64,000 nucleotides of DNA from NCBI RefSeq assembly GCF_900100085.1, contig NZ_FNEJ01000010.1, forward strand, positions 1 through 64,000, read 5' to 3'. Shown in pieces: positions 16,143 to 25,028 of the stretch. Source of the DNA: Salipiger marinus (GTDB lineage: Bacteria; Pseudomonadota; Alphaproteobacteria; Rhodobacterales; Rhodobacteraceae). Both the position numbers and the translations under genes were made by a program. The notes under the pieces were generated by a model. That model was not told the DNA's origin, searched no databases, and saw only the letters and a list, made by a program, of their open reading frames with translations. Every line of letters starts with the position of its first letter. Within the stretch, counting starts at the first letter, position 1.

Positions 16143-18278
16143 ATGGCGACGTGGCTGGGCAAGACAGCGGCACTGGCCGCAACGGCAGGTCTGACGGGCC
16201 TCGCCGCGCCGGTATGGGCCGACACGCTGCCGGCCTTCAACCTGTATGGCCTGCCGGGCCTGATCGACATGCCCACCGCCGAACCTGCCCCTGACGGCAC
16301 GCTTGCCCTGACCTATGGCTATGTCGGCGGCGCGAACCGCGGCTCGCTCAGCTTTCAGCTGGCCCCGCGGCTGAGCGGCACCTTCCGCTACACCGGGATT
16401 CAGGATTTCGACCATCCGGCCTCGGTGGACGGGATCTATTATGATCGCAGCTTCGACATCCGCTTCCAGATCTTCACCGAAACCGACTGGCGGCCTTCGG
16501 TCGTGATCGGGCTGCAGGATTTCATCGGCACCGGCATCTATAGCGGCGAATACCTCGTGGCGACCAAGACTCTGGCGCCGGGGCTGGCGGTGACCGCCGG
16601 TCTGGGCTGGGGGCGGCTTGGCAGCTATGGCGCGATGACCTCGGTCGGCACGCGCTCCGACACCATTCTAGGCACTGGCGGCCAGCCCACCGCCGACCGC
16701 TGGTTCCGCGGCGATGTCGCGCCCTTTGGCGGGATCAGCTGGTCCCCCGACAAACGGCTGACGGTCAAGCTGGAATACTCCTCGGACGATTATGAGGAGG
16801 AACGGCGCAGCAGCGATTTCGACCATGGCATGCCGGTCAATCTGGGGCTGGATTACCGCTTCGACAATGGCACGCAGCTGTCGCTGTATTATGCCTATGG
16901 CTCCACCGTGGGCGCACAGCTGACCCTGCCGATCAACCCCAAGACGCTGGGGGTGCCCGGCGGCACCGAAAGCGCCGGTCTGCCGGTGAAGCCGCGCGCG
17001 CCCGGCAGCGCAGCCGATCTGGGCTGGACCAGCGACCTGCCCGGCACCAGCGACTCCGTGGAAGCCCAGCTTGCCCGCGCGCTGGAACGCGAGAATCTGG
17101 AGCTGCAGGGCTTCCGGCTGGAACCCACGCGCGCCACGCTGCGGGTCCGCAACGACACCTACGGCGCCCCGGCGCAGGCCATCGGGCGCACGGCGCGGGT
17201 GATGACCCGGCTCCTGCCCGCCTCGGTCGAGGAGTTTGTCATCATCCCGTCGGATCGCGGCATGGCGCTGTCGGCGGTGACGATGCGGCGCAGCGATCTG
17301 GAACGGCTGGAACAGGACGCGGCGGTGGACATGCTGGCCCGCACCAGCTTTTCGGACGCGCAGCGCATCGCCCCCCCCGTCGACCTGCAAAGCCATCCGC
17401 GCTTTACCTGGTCGCTTGGCCCCTCGCTGTCCTACAGCACCTTCGACCCGGACGATCCGCTGCGGGTGGATATCGGCGCGTCCCTGCGCGGCAAGCTGGA
17501 GATCACGCCGAACATCGTGCTGCGCGGCGCGCTGACAAAGCGCGTTTTCGGCAATCTGGACGAGATCGACCGCGAGAGCGAATCCGCCCTGCCCCGCGTG
17601 CGCACCGATTACGGCGTCTTCGCGCGGGAGGGGGATCCCTCGCTGCGCACCCTGACGCTCAGCTTTTACGGACGGCCCGCGCCGCAGGTCTACAGCCGCC
17701 TGACGCTGGGCTATCTGGAAAGCATGTATGCCGGGGCCTCTGCCGAAGTGCTGTGGAAGCCGGTTTCCAGCCGCCTCGCGCTTGGGGCAGAGCTGAACTA
17801 TGTCGAACGCCGCGATTTTGACCAGCAGTTCGGCCTGCAGGGCAACGAGACGACCGACCCCGTCAGCGGCATCACCCGGAGTTTCCCGAAGGTGAACGGC
17901 CATGTCTCGGCCTATTACGATTTTGGCGGCGGCTATAACGGGCAGCTGGATGTGGGCCGCTATCTGGCGGGCGATACCGGCGCCACGCTGACCTTCAGCC
18001 GGGAATTCGTGAACGGCTGGAAGATCGGCGCCTTCGCCACGCTGACCGACGTGTCGGCGGATGATTTTGGCGAGGGATCCTTTGACAAGGGCATCATGCT
18101 GACCATCCCGCTGGCTATCGGCACTGGAACCCCCTCGCGCGAGGGCACCGATGTCACGATCCGCTCGGTGCAGCGCGACGGCGGCGCGCGGCTGTCGGTG
18201 CCTGACCGGCTTTACGAACTGGTGCGGGAGGGGCATGAACCGGATGTCGCCGCGTCCTGGGGGAGGTTCTGGCGATGA
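16143..18278 (+). CDS. YjbH-family outer-membrane exopolysaccharide protein
   Basis: A 711-aa protein with a signal peptide (LAATAGLTGLAAPVWA) followed at once by the YjbH opening, FNLYGLPGLIDMPTAEPAPDG. The rest alternates short beta strands with aromatic ends, as in outer-membrane barrels (LSLYYAYGSTVG, YYDFGGGYNGQL), and ends in a YjbH-type C-terminal region. YjbH proteins act in export or processing of an exopolysaccharide. The start is set at 16143, where GGGGGTGAC precedes ATG; an upstream extension lacks signal-peptide character. It overlaps yjbF by 4 bp. Confidence 0.85.
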   Translation: MATWLGKTAALAATAGLTGLAAPVWADTLPAFNLYGLPGLIDMPTAEPAPDGTLALTYGYVGGANRGSLSFQLAPRLSGTFRYTGIQDFDHPASVDGIYYDRSFDIRFQIFTETDWRPSVVIGLQDFIGTGIYSGEYLVATKTLAPGLAVTAGLGWGRLGSYGAMTSVGTRSDTILGTGGQPTADRWFRGDVAPFGGISWSPDKRLTVKLEYSSDDYEEERRSSDFDHGMPVNLGLDYRFDNGTQLSLYYAYGSTVGAQLTLPINPKTLGVPGGTESAGLPVKPRAPGSAADLGWTSDLPGTSDSVEAQLARALERENLELQGFRLEPTRATLRVRNDTYGAPAQAIGRTARVMTRLLPASVEEFVIIPSDRGMALSAVTMRRSDLERLEQDAAVDMLARTSFSDAQRIAPPVDLQSHPRFTWSLGPSLSYSTFDPDDPLRVDIGASLRGKLEITPNIVLRGALTKRVFGNLDEIDRESESALPRVRTDYGVFAREGDPSLRTLTLSFYGRPAPQVYSRLTLGYLESMYAGASAEVLWKPVSSRLALGAELNYVERRDFDQQFGLQGNETTDPVSGITRSFPKVNGHVSAYYDFGGGYNGQLDVGRYLAGDTGATLTFSREFVNGWKIGAFATLTDVSADDFGEGSFDKGIMLTIPLAIGTGTPSREGTDVTIRSVQRDGGARLSVPDRLYELVREGHEPDVAASWGRFWR

Positions 18279-18949
18279 CCGGCACACGCTTGCGCCAAGG
18301 GATCGGGCTCTGCGCCCTGCTGACCGCTCTGGCCGCCTGCGGCAACGATCCGCAGCGTCCGCGAATTCTGGAAACCGCCTATCAGACGCTGTTCCAGCGC
18401 GGCGAAACGGCCCCGTCCGAAGTGACCGGCCAGCAGATCCTTGCCACGCTTCAGGCCACCGACCGGCCCGTGATCTACCTGTCCATCGAGGACCGCAAAT
18501 CGCAGGCGCTGGCCGTGGAAATCCAGCAGAACGGCGCCTATGACACCTTCGCCACCACCGAACGGCAGTCCTTCACCCTGCGGAACGGCTATATCGTGGC
18601 GACACGGGGTCTGGGCGGCGATCTGATGTCGGTGGAGGAGGACGCGGTTCTGGCGCTGATCCGCGCACGGCAGACCGGCACCGCCACGTATGTCATGCGC
18701 TTTCTCACCGCCGAAGACGTGACCGAGGAACTGACCTATCGCTGCGGCGTCGAACCCGACCAGACCGTGCCGGTCAGCATGGGGCTGATCAATGCCACCG
18801 GCACCGAAATGGTGGTGGCCTGCACCGGAGAGGACGGTCCGCCCTTCGTCGATTACTTCGTGGTCAGCGCGGAGGGTGAAATTCTCGGCTCCAAGCAGTG
18901 GCTGGGAACCACCACCGGATATGTCGCGATGCACCGCGTCCGGCTGTAA
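18275..18949 (+). CDS. YjbF-family lipoprotein
   Basis: A 224-aa protein with a lipoprotein signal (LLTALAAC, lipobox Cys near residue 22). Motifs such as RNGYIVATRGLGGDLMSVE and the closing TTGYVAMHRVRL fit the YjbF/GfcB family, whose genes neighbour yjbH in exopolysaccharide or capsule operons. Its start overlaps the YjbH stop, so the two are coupled and probably act together at the outer membrane. It converges on the sugar transferase gene, 7 bp away. Confidence 0.85.
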   Translation: MTGTRLRQGIGLCALLTALAACGNDPQRPRILETAYQTLFQRGETAPSEVTGQQILATLQATDRPVIYLSIEDRKSQALAVEIQQNGAYDTFATTERQSFTLRNGYIVATRGLGGDLMSVEEDAVLALIRARQTGTATYVMRFLTAEDVTEELTYRCGVEPDQTVPVSMGLINATGTEMVVACTGEDGPPFVDYFVVSAEGEILGSKQWLGTTTGYVAMHRVRL

Positions 18950-18956
18950 TCGCGCG

Positions 18957-19628
18957 TCAGTTCAGAGGGATCCGCCGGATCACCGTGGCCGCGATCAGGC
19001 GCAGATCGTAACACAGGCTGCGCCGCCGGGCATAGATCAGGTCCAGCCGCGCCTTGCGGGGCACGCAGCGGCGGCAATAGACCGCTTCGGTCTGGTCGGC
19101 ATTGCGGCAGGGCGCCAGCAGACGCTCCTCGGTCCGGTGAAAGGCCAGCGTGGCCAGCCCGGTGACGCCGGGGCGCTGCCGCAGCACCTGCGCGTAAAGC
19201 TCCGGAAACATCTCCACATAGCGGCGCAGCGGCGGGCGCGGCCCGACAAAGCTGATATCGCCGCGCAGGATGTTCCAGAGCTGCGGCAGTTCGTCCAGAC
19301 GGTAGCGGCGCAGGAAATGCCCCGTGCGGGTGATGCGATCCGCCTTGTCGCCCCCCGACACACCGCGATCGGCGCCATCGGGGCGCATCGTGCGGAACTT
19401 CCACAGCAGGAAGCCGCGCTGCGGCGTGGTCATGCGTTCGGACAGATACAGCACCGGGCGCCCGTCGCGCAGCAGGATCAGCCCCGCGAGGCCCAGCAGC
19501 AGCGGCATCCCAACCACCAGCAGCAGCAGCGCCAGCCCCAGATCCAGCAGCCGTTTCGACAGGGTCACGCGCAGGGCTCCGCGGCGCACATCGGCAGGAT
19601 CCTGCCCAAGCTGGCGCCACACTGGCAA
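18957..19628 (-). CDS. Priming sugar-phosphate transferase (bacterial sugar transferase family)
   Basis: A 223-aa protein of the WcaJ/ExoY/PglC catalytic type. These move a sugar-phosphate from a nucleotide sugar to undecaprenyl phosphate, the first step of exopolysaccharide synthesis. It has KRLLDLGLALLLLVVGMP (re-entrant membrane helix), WKFRTM, LRRYRLDELPQLWNILRGD and SFVGPRPPL, with the catalytic Asp-Glu pair in LDELPQ. It is the short single-helix form without the N-terminal membrane block of WbaP types. It is convergent with yjbF and divergent from the Wza-like gene. Confidence 0.9.
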   Translation of the reverse strand: MPVWRQLGQDPADVRRGALRVTLSKRLLDLGLALLLLVVGMPLLLGLAGLILLRDGRPVLYLSERMTTPQRGFLLWKFRTMRPDGADRGVSGGDKADRITRTGHFLRRYRLDELPQLWNILRGDISFVGPRPPLRRYVEMFPELYAQVLRQRPGVTGLATLAFHRTEERLLAPCRNADQTEAVYCRRCVPRKARLDLIYARRRSLCYDLRLIAATVIRRIPLN

Positions 19629-19811
19629 GCCTTGGTCACCCGGGCCGGTTCAGGGCCAAATTCCGTCCGTTTGCGTTGCAAAACTCCGACGCTCCGCCGC
19701 TTGTGCCGGTCCTATGCACTTCCCCGGGACCAAGAAACTGTCTATCACCGAACCTGACCGGCAAGAAAGCCCGCAAACGGGTAAACGACTGCTTCGGGAG
19801 GCCCCGTGTTG

Positions 19812-20927
19812 ATGACGTCTCGTATCCTGATCGCGCTTCTGGCTGGCGCTACGGCGCTGTCGGCCTGCAGCCTGCCCCGGGGGGCGGCGCTGCAATCCGA
19901 AGTCCTGCGCGAAGCCGATGCCGAAATTCCCAGCTTTCAGGTCATGCCCGTCACCCGCGCCACCATGCCCCTGATCGCAAGCTGGCCGCGCACCGGCGAA
20001 GGCCATGATACCGCGTGGCCCCGCACCGCCACCGGGTCCAGCGAAAGCGTCATCCAGACCGGCGACAAGGTCGACATCACCATCTGGGACAGTCAGGAAA
20101 ACTCGCTGATCACCACGCCCACGCAGAAATCCACGGCCATGCCCGGGGTCGAGGTGGCTGGCGATGGCACGGTCTTCGTGCCCTATGTCAACGAGGTGCA
20201 GATCCGCGGACTGACCCCTGCCGCCGCGCGGGCGCGCATTCAGGCCAAGCTTGAATCCATCGTGCCCTCGGCGCAGGTGCAGCTGAGCCTGACGCAGGGC
20301 CGCGGCAATTCGGTGGAACTGGTGGGCGGCGTGTCCAGCCCCGGCGCCTTTCCGATGCCGTCACGCAATTACAAGATTCTGGGCCTGATCGCGGATGGCG
20401 GCGGCATCAGCAGCAGCCTGCGCAACCCCCGCGTTCGGCTGATGCGCGGCGGCACGACCTATGAAATCTCTGCCGGAACGCTGCTGGAATCCAGCGATTA
20501 CAACGCGCTGCTTTATCCCGGCGATACCATCATCGTCGAGGAAGACGACAAGAGCTTTACCGCGCTTGGCGCTTCGGGCACCGAAAGCCTGATCTACTTC
20601 CCCAAGGACCGGCTGACCGCGCTGGAAGCCATCTCGCTGATGGGGGGCCTGTCCGACCAGCGGGCGGATCCCAAGGGCGTGCTGGTGCTGCGCGAATATG
20701 ACGTGCGGCATCTGCGGTCGGGTTCGGGGGCGCCCAACATGCAGCAGGTGGTGTTCACCTTCGATCTGACCTCGGCGGACGGGCTGTTTGCGGCGCGCAA
20801 GTTTGGGATCAATCCCGGCGATACCGTGCTTGCGACCGAAAGCCCGGTGACCCGGGCGCAGACCATCTTTGGTCTGATCGGCAATGCCTTCGGCGTCAGC
20901 CGTCAGGTCGCCACCATCTCCAACTGA
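19812..20927 (+). CDS. Wza-like polysaccharide export lipoprotein
   Basis: A 371-aa outer-membrane polysaccharide export protein. The signal peptide ends in a lipobox (ATALSAC). The Poly_export domain follows (GDKVDITIWDSQ, GDGTVFVPYVNEVQIRGLTPAAAR), then two SLBB-type segments (VELVGGVSSPGAFPMP, IYFPKDRLTALEAISLMGG). GTG at 19806 is an alternative start, but ATG at 19812 is better spaced from GGGAGG. No Wzc tyrosine kinase or polymerase gene lies next to it. With YjbH, YjbF and the sugar transferase it makes a compact exopolysaccharide module. Confidence 0.9.
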   Translation: MTSRILIALLAGATALSACSLPRGAALQSEVLREADAEIPSFQVMPVTRATMPLIASWPRTGEGHDTAWPRTATGSSESVIQTGDKVDITIWDSQENSLITTPTQKSTAMPGVEVAGDGTVFVPYVNEVQIRGLTPAAARARIQAKLESIVPSAQVQLSLTQGRGNSVELVGGVSSPGAFPMPSRNYKILGLIADGGGISSSLRNPRVRLMRGGTTYEISAGTLLESSDYNALLYPGDTIIVEEDDKSFTALGASGTESLIYFPKDRLTALEAISLMGGLSDQRADPKGVLVLREYDVRHLRSGSGAPNMQQVVFTFDLTSADGLFAARKFGINPGDTVLATESPVTRAQTIFGLIGNAFGVSRQVATISN

Positions 20928-20933
20928 CCGACA

Positions 20934-20956
20934 GGGGCGCAGCAGACCTGCGCCCC
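20934..20956. terminator. Hairpin between convergent wza-like and cytochrome c genes
   Basis: GGGGCGCAG and CTGCGCCCC form a 9-bp stem with a 5-base loop in the 39-bp gap between two convergent genes. No T-run follows on either strand, so it is at best a weak bidirectional terminator. Confidence 0.5.
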
Positions 20957-20966
20957 CACCCTCGGC

Positions 20967-21389
20967 TCAGCTTTCCGGCGACAGCGAAGCCAGATAGGCG
21001 AAGACATCCGCGCCGCCATCCTTCAGCTTGAAGGTCATGGCAGAGCGTGCGCCCGCATCGCCGGTAAATTCCTTCAGAAAGGCGGTGGGATCCTGCACAT
21101 AGGCCACGAAGGCGGCCTCGTCCCAGACCAGCCCCTGTTCCGCCGCCGCCTGCAGCGACGCCTTGTAGCGGAAATCCGGATCGGCTGCGGCGGGCTGCCC
21201 GGCCACCCCGAACAGGTTCGGGCCGGTCCTGCCGCCGCGCTGGATCACCTCTCCGGCCGGGTCGGCGATCATGTGGCAGGCGCGGCAGCGCGTCTCAAAG
21301 GTTTTCTGACCGGTGGCCACGTCGCCTTCGGCATGGGCGGCGGTGGCAAGGGTCAGGGTGGTCAGGGCTATGGCCAGTCTGGCGGTCAT
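20967..21389 (-). CDS. Periplasmic c-type cytochrome (cytochrome c2/c550-like)
   Basis: A 140-aa class I cytochrome c with a signal peptide (IALTTLTLATAAHA), the haem-attachment motif CRACH near residue 37 and a distal Met ligand in ARSAMTFKL. GGRTGPNLFGVAG is typical of the c2 fold. It would carry electrons in the periplasm, for example between the bc1 complex and an oxidase. Start set at MTARLAIAL, directly before the signal peptide; a start nine codons upstream is possible. The next gene (idi) is divergent. Confidence 0.9.
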   Translation of the reverse strand: MTARLAIALTTLTLATAAHAEGDVATGQKTFETRCRACHMIADPAGEVIQRGGRTGPNLFGVAGQPAAADPDFRYKASLQAAAEQGLVWDEAAFVAYVQDPTAFLKEFTGDAGARSAMTFKLKDGGADVFAYLASLSPES

Positions 21390-21535
21390 CTCGGGGTCTC
21401 CCAATGGCGTCTCCACCCCCCGTGTCTAACCAAGCCGGGCAGCAAGCGCGCTGCGACCTATTGCCAGCGCGCCGCTTGACCCCGCCTGCCGTCCGGGGGA
21501 AACAGCCCCCCGCATCACCCCAAGGAGGTCCGGTC

Positions 21536-22051
21536 ATGGCCGAACTCATTCCCGCATGGGACAAGGGCAGCCTGCTGCCGCTGGACAAGATCGAGGTGCA
21601 TCGCCGCGGCCTGCGCCATATGGCCGTGTCGGTGTTCGTCCAGCGCGGCGGCCAGACGCTGCTGCAGCGCCGCGCCTTGGGAAAATACCACACGCCGGGG
21701 CTTTGGGCGAATGCCTGCTGCACCCATCCGCACTGGCAGGAGCCCGCCGCCACCTGCGCCGCCCGCCGTCTGGGGCAGGAACTGGGCCTGCATGGGCTGA
21801 GCCTGACCCATCGCGGACAGGTCGAATACCGCGCCGAGGTGGGGCAGGGCATGACCGAACATGAGGTGGTCGACATCTTCACCGCCACCGCCCCCGAAGG
21901 GCAGGAGCCGCAGCCCGATCCCGCAGAAGTGATGGACACTGCATGGCTGCCGCTGGCGGATCTGCCCGCGCGGATCGCCGCCACGCCCGAAGAGTTTACG
22001 CCATGGCTGCGGATCTATCTGGCGCGTCACGCCGCGATGATCTTTGGCTAG
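21536..22051 (+). CDS. idi: Isopentenyl-diphosphate delta-isomerase (type I)
   Basis: A 171-aa NUDIX-fold isomerase that interconverts isopentenyl and dimethylallyl diphosphate. It shows LPLDKIEVHRRGLRHMAVSVF, the TNACCTHP-like motif (here WANACCTHPHW, with the active-site Cys), CAARRLGQELGL and the Glu-containing QGMTEHEVVDIF. The ribosome binding site AAGGAGG lies just upstream of the ATG at 21536, which excludes the upstream extension. In Rhodobacterales idi often accompanies carotenoid or photosynthesis genes; none are seen here. Confidence 0.95.
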   Translation: MAELIPAWDKGSLLPLDKIEVHRRGLRHMAVSVFVQRGGQTLLQRRALGKYHTPGLWANACCTHPHWQEPAATCAARRLGQELGLHGLSLTHRGQVEYRAEVGQGMTEHEVVDIFTATAPEGQEPQPDPAEVMDTAWLPLADLPARIAATPEEFTPWLRIYLARHAAMIFG

Positions 22052-22054
22052 GCG

Positions 22055-22657
22055 CTATTTCCGGCGGCGCAGATAGACGTAATAGGCGCCGCTGCCGCCG
22101 TGTTTGCCATGGGCTTCGGTGATCTGCAGCACCGCATGGGTCAGCGGCGGCAGGCGCAGCCATTGCGGCACCTGCGTTTTCAGAACCCCCCGGCGGCGCG
22201 GCATCGGATCATGCGGATCCTCCCGCGCGCCCTTGCCGGTGATGACCAGTACCAGCCGGAATCCCCGCATCTGCGTGCCCAGAATGAAGCTCGCCAGTTC
22301 GCCATGCGCCTGATCCAGCGTCATCCCGTGCAGGTCCAGCCGCGCCTCGGGATCAAGCTTGCCGCGCCGCATCCGGGTAAAGGCCTTGGCGTCCATCCGC
22401 ACCGGATCCCCCGCCAGCCGGTCCTGCGTGCTGGCGTAGAAATCATGGGTTTCGGTGCGTGGCGGCGCGCGGTCGCCCAGCCCGAATGCAGGCAGGGGAT
22501 CCGCCTGCGGCGGCTTCGACGCGGCGGGCCGGGGCTTGGCCGGCAGCGGCGGGGCAGGGGGATCCGCCACCGGTTTGCGCCCCGGCAACCGCTGCGCGCT
22601 GCGCGCGACAAGATGCCAGAGCTCCAGCTCTTCGGGGCGGAGCCTGCGGCGGCTCAC
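22055..22657 (-). CDS. Smr-domain protein (putative endonuclease)
   Basis: A 200-aa protein. The first 100 residues are Pro/Ala-rich and probably disordered. The C-terminal Smr domain carries LDLHGMTLDQAHGEL, VLVITGKGAREDP, GVLKTQVPQWL and a final GGSGAYYVYLRR. Smr domains are nucleic-acid nicking or cleaving modules related to MutS2 tails. It overlaps the mltA stop by 4 bp and converges with idi. Its substrate is unknown. Confidence 0.9.
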   Translation of the reverse strand: MSRRRLRPEELELWHLVARSAQRLPGRKPVADPPAPPLPAKPRPAASKPPQADPLPAFGLGDRAPPRTETHDFYASTQDRLAGDPVRMDAKAFTRMRRGKLDPEARLDLHGMTLDQAHGELASFILGTQMRGFRLVLVITGKGAREDPHDPMPRRRGVLKTQVPQWLRLPPLTHAVLQITEAHGKHGGSGAYYVYLRRRK

Positions 22658-23697
22658 AGCACATGATCCGGCAGCAGCGCATAGGCGCGCTGGATCGGCA
22701 GCAGAACCATCATGCGGCCCGGATCCTTCAGCTGGCCCGCGCGGCGACCGGCGGCATCGCCGGTGCCAAAGAAAATGTCCGCCCGCTGCGCGCCCTTGAT
22801 CGCCGATCCGGTATCCTGCGCGATCATCAGCCGGTGCAGGGGGATCTGCCCTCCCTTTTCGACCCAGACCGGCGCCCCCAGCGGCACAAAGGCCGGATCC
22901 ACCGCCACCGTCCGCAGCGTGGTGATGGAGCGGTTCATCGCCCCCAGCGGGCCGCGATGCGGCGGCACCTCGTTGACCTCACGGAAGAACACGTAAGACG
23001 GGTTGCTCAGCAGCAGCTCCTGCCCCTCGGACGGGTTGGCGCGGACCCAGTTCTTGATCACCTGCGCCGAAACCTGATGCGCCTGAAACGTGCCGCGCCG
23101 CACCAGTTCCTGCCCGATGGAGCGGTAGGGATGGCCATTGGCGCCGCCATAGCCCACGCGCAGCACCCGCCCGTCGGGCAGGCGGATCCGTCCGGAACCC
23201 TGCACCTGCAGGAAGAACAGCTCCACCGCGTCATCGACCCACGCGATTTCCAGACCACGCCCCTGCATCACGTCGCTGGTCAGGATGTCGCGCCGGGTCA
23301 GCCAAGGCGACAGATCGCGCGCGTCCTGCGGCATCCGGTACAGCGGATAGCGAAAGCGGGCATCCGGGCGGAGGGATCCGTCCAGTTCCGGTTCGAAATA
23401 GCCGGTGAACAGGGCATCCTCCCCGTCAGAAATCAGCACCGGGCGAAAAAAAAGCTCAAAGAACGCGCGGGCATCACCCGCGTCACGCGCCAGCCCGCAA
23501 AGGCTGCGCCAGTCGGGATCGTCAAGATCGCCGCAGGTGTCCAGAAACACCGACAGGGCGGAGGCATGGTCATCCTCCGCCCAGCCGTCAAGATCGCTGA
23601 ACTCCATAATCCGGTAAGTGGGGTCGGTCTGCGCGGCGCTCATGGTCCCGGCCAGCAGGAATCCGGTCAGCAGCGCTGCACGGATCCCCCCTGTCAT
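22654..23697 (-). CDS. mltA: Membrane-bound lytic murein transglycosylase A
   Basis: A 347-aa exported enzyme that cleaves peptidoglycan between MurNAc and GlcNAc with formation of 1,6-anhydro-MurNAc. After a signal peptide (LLTGFLLAGTMSAAQT) come the MltA domain (FTGYFEPELDGS, YRMPQDA) and the 3D domain with catalytic Asp (PLHRLMIAQDTGSAIKGAQRADIFFGTG). No lipobox Cys is obvious, so it may be periplasmic rather than lipid-anchored. It overlaps both neighbours by 4 bp in the Tim44-mltA-smr run. Confidence 0.93.
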   Translation of the reverse strand: MTGGIRAALLTGFLLAGTMSAAQTDPTYRIMEFSDLDGWAEDDHASALSVFLDTCGDLDDPDWRSLCGLARDAGDARAFFELFFRPVLISDGEDALFTGYFEPELDGSLRPDARFRYPLYRMPQDARDLSPWLTRRDILTSDVMQGRGLEIAWVDDAVELFFLQVQGSGRIRLPDGRVLRVGYGGANGHPYRSIGQELVRRGTFQAHQVSAQVIKNWVRANPSEGQELLLSNPSYVFFREVNEVPPHRGPLGAMNRSITTLRTVAVDPAFVPLGAPVWVEKGGQIPLHRLMIAQDTGSAIKGAQRADIFFGTGDAAGRRAGQLKDPGRMMVLLPIQRAYALLPDHVL

Positions 23698-24353
23698 GCG
23701 TCAGTCGCGACCAGCTGCCAGTTCGGATCGTCGCTGCCCATACGGCGCGCGTAGGTCCAGACATCCTTCTGGCGCTTCACCGAGGTGGGGCTGCCTTCGA
23801 TCACCTCGCCATTGGCGTTTTTCACCACCGAGGTCAGCTCGCCCACATATTTGACCGTGATTTCGGCCAGACGTTCGTTTTCGTCGAAGGTCGCATCCAC
23901 CAGCGACAGCTCGCGCACGCCGACAAATTCGGCCTCGATGGTCAGGCCCTGCTGGCGGCGCTGCTCCACCACCTCGGCGAAGCTGTCATAGACATCCTGC
24001 GACAGGAAGTCGCGGAGGCTTTCGACCTCGCCCCGCTCGAAGGCCATCAGGATCATCTCGTAGGCGCCGCGCGCCCCGGACAGGAAATCGCCCACATGAA
24101 AGGACGGCTCCGCCCGTTTCATCTGGCCAAGCGCCTCGGCGGCGGGGCTTTCGGCGGGGACATGGTCCACGATGTCGTGATCCGGGCCACCCTCGATCAC
24201 CTCGAAGTCGCGCCGCGCGTCGTCCCGGGTCGCAGGGGCCGGAGCAGGCGGCTTTTCAAAGCCGTCCCGCGTGCCCAGCACACTGCGCAACCGCAGGATC
24301 AGGAAGATCGCGATCCCGGCAAGGACCAGCAGTTGCACTATAGACGATGTCAT
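23694..24353 (-). CDS. Tim44/TimA-like domain protein
   Basis: A 219-aa protein with one N-terminal membrane helix (SSIVQLLVLAGIAIFLILRL) and a C-terminal Tim44-like domain (GAYEMILMAFERGEVESLRDFLSQDVYDSF and VKYVGELTSVV). Related alphaproteobacterial proteins are the ancestors of the mitochondrial import factor Tim44; their bacterial role is membrane-associated and not settled. Start set at 24353 because the membrane helix begins there. It is divergent from fxsA. Confidence 0.88.
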   Translation of the reverse strand: MTSSIVQLLVLAGIAIFLILRLRSVLGTRDGFEKPPAPAPATRDDARRDFEVIEGGPDHDIVDHVPAESPAAEALGQMKRAEPSFHVGDFLSGARGAYEMILMAFERGEVESLRDFLSQDVYDSFAEVVEQRRQQGLTIEAEFVGVRELSLVDATFDENERLAEITVKYVGELTSVVKNANGEVIEGSPTSVKRQKDVWTYARRMGSDDPNWQLVATDA

Positions 24354-24462
24354 CGGCACCTCATTGACGGGGTCTTCATGGAAAATCTCATATCGCTTTC
24401 CTATGTAGGCACTGGGCGCGGGCAAGTCTACCGCCCCGGCCTGAAGGAAAGGGAGGCAAGCC

Positions 24463-24972
24463 ATGTGGCTTTTTCTGGCGTTTCTCGCCGTGCCGCTGAT
24501 CGAAATCGCGCTGTTCATCCAGGTGGGCGGGCTGATCGGGTTGTGGCCGACGCTGTTTGTCGTGGTGGTGACCGCGATCATGGGCACATGGCTTGTGCGC
24601 AGTCAGGGCCTGCGGGCGCTGGCAAATCTGCAGGGATCCTTTTCCCGGCTGGAGGATCCGACCCAGCCGCTGGCGCATGGCGCGATGATCCTGCTGTCCG
24701 GCGCACTGCTGCTGACGCCCGGCTTTTTTACCGATGCCGTGGGCTTTGCGCTGCTCGTGCCGGGCGTCCGTCTGGCGGTGATGCGACAGATTGCCCGCCG
24801 GGTAAAAGTGCAGCGGTTCAGCATGGGCGGCGCCTCTGGCCCGCAGCCCAGACCGGGCCCGCGCGGCCCCCAGACGCCAAAATCCGCAGGCGAGGTGATC
24901 GAGGGTGATTTCACCGAAGTGCCGCCCTCCAAACGGCCAAATCACCCCGGATCCGGCTGGACGAAGCATTGA
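24463..24972 (+). CDS. fxsA: FxsA-family membrane protein
   Basis: A 169-aa cytoplasmic membrane protein: WLFLAFLAVPLIEIALFIQVGG, a second helix (LIGLWPTLFVVVVTAIMGTW), then AHGAMILLSGALLLTPGFFTDAVGF, the family signature. The C-terminal 50 residues are hydrophilic and Pro-rich. FxsA was named for suppression of F exclusion of phage T7 in E. coli; its normal role is unknown. The strong site GGGAGG precedes the start. Divergent from the Tim44-domain gene across about 110 bp. Confidence 0.88.
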   Translation: MWLFLAFLAVPLIEIALFIQVGGLIGLWPTLFVVVVTAIMGTWLVRSQGLRALANLQGSFSRLEDPTQPLAHGAMILLSGALLLTPGFFTDAVGFALLVPGVRLAVMRQIARRVKVQRFSMGGASGPQPRPGPRGPQTPKSAGEVIEGDFTEVPPSKRPNHPGSGWTKH

Positions 24973-25028
24973 GAAGCCCCTGTGCTGCTGCTATGCCAAT
25001 GATAACTTTCCGGAGAGGAGCCTGATCC

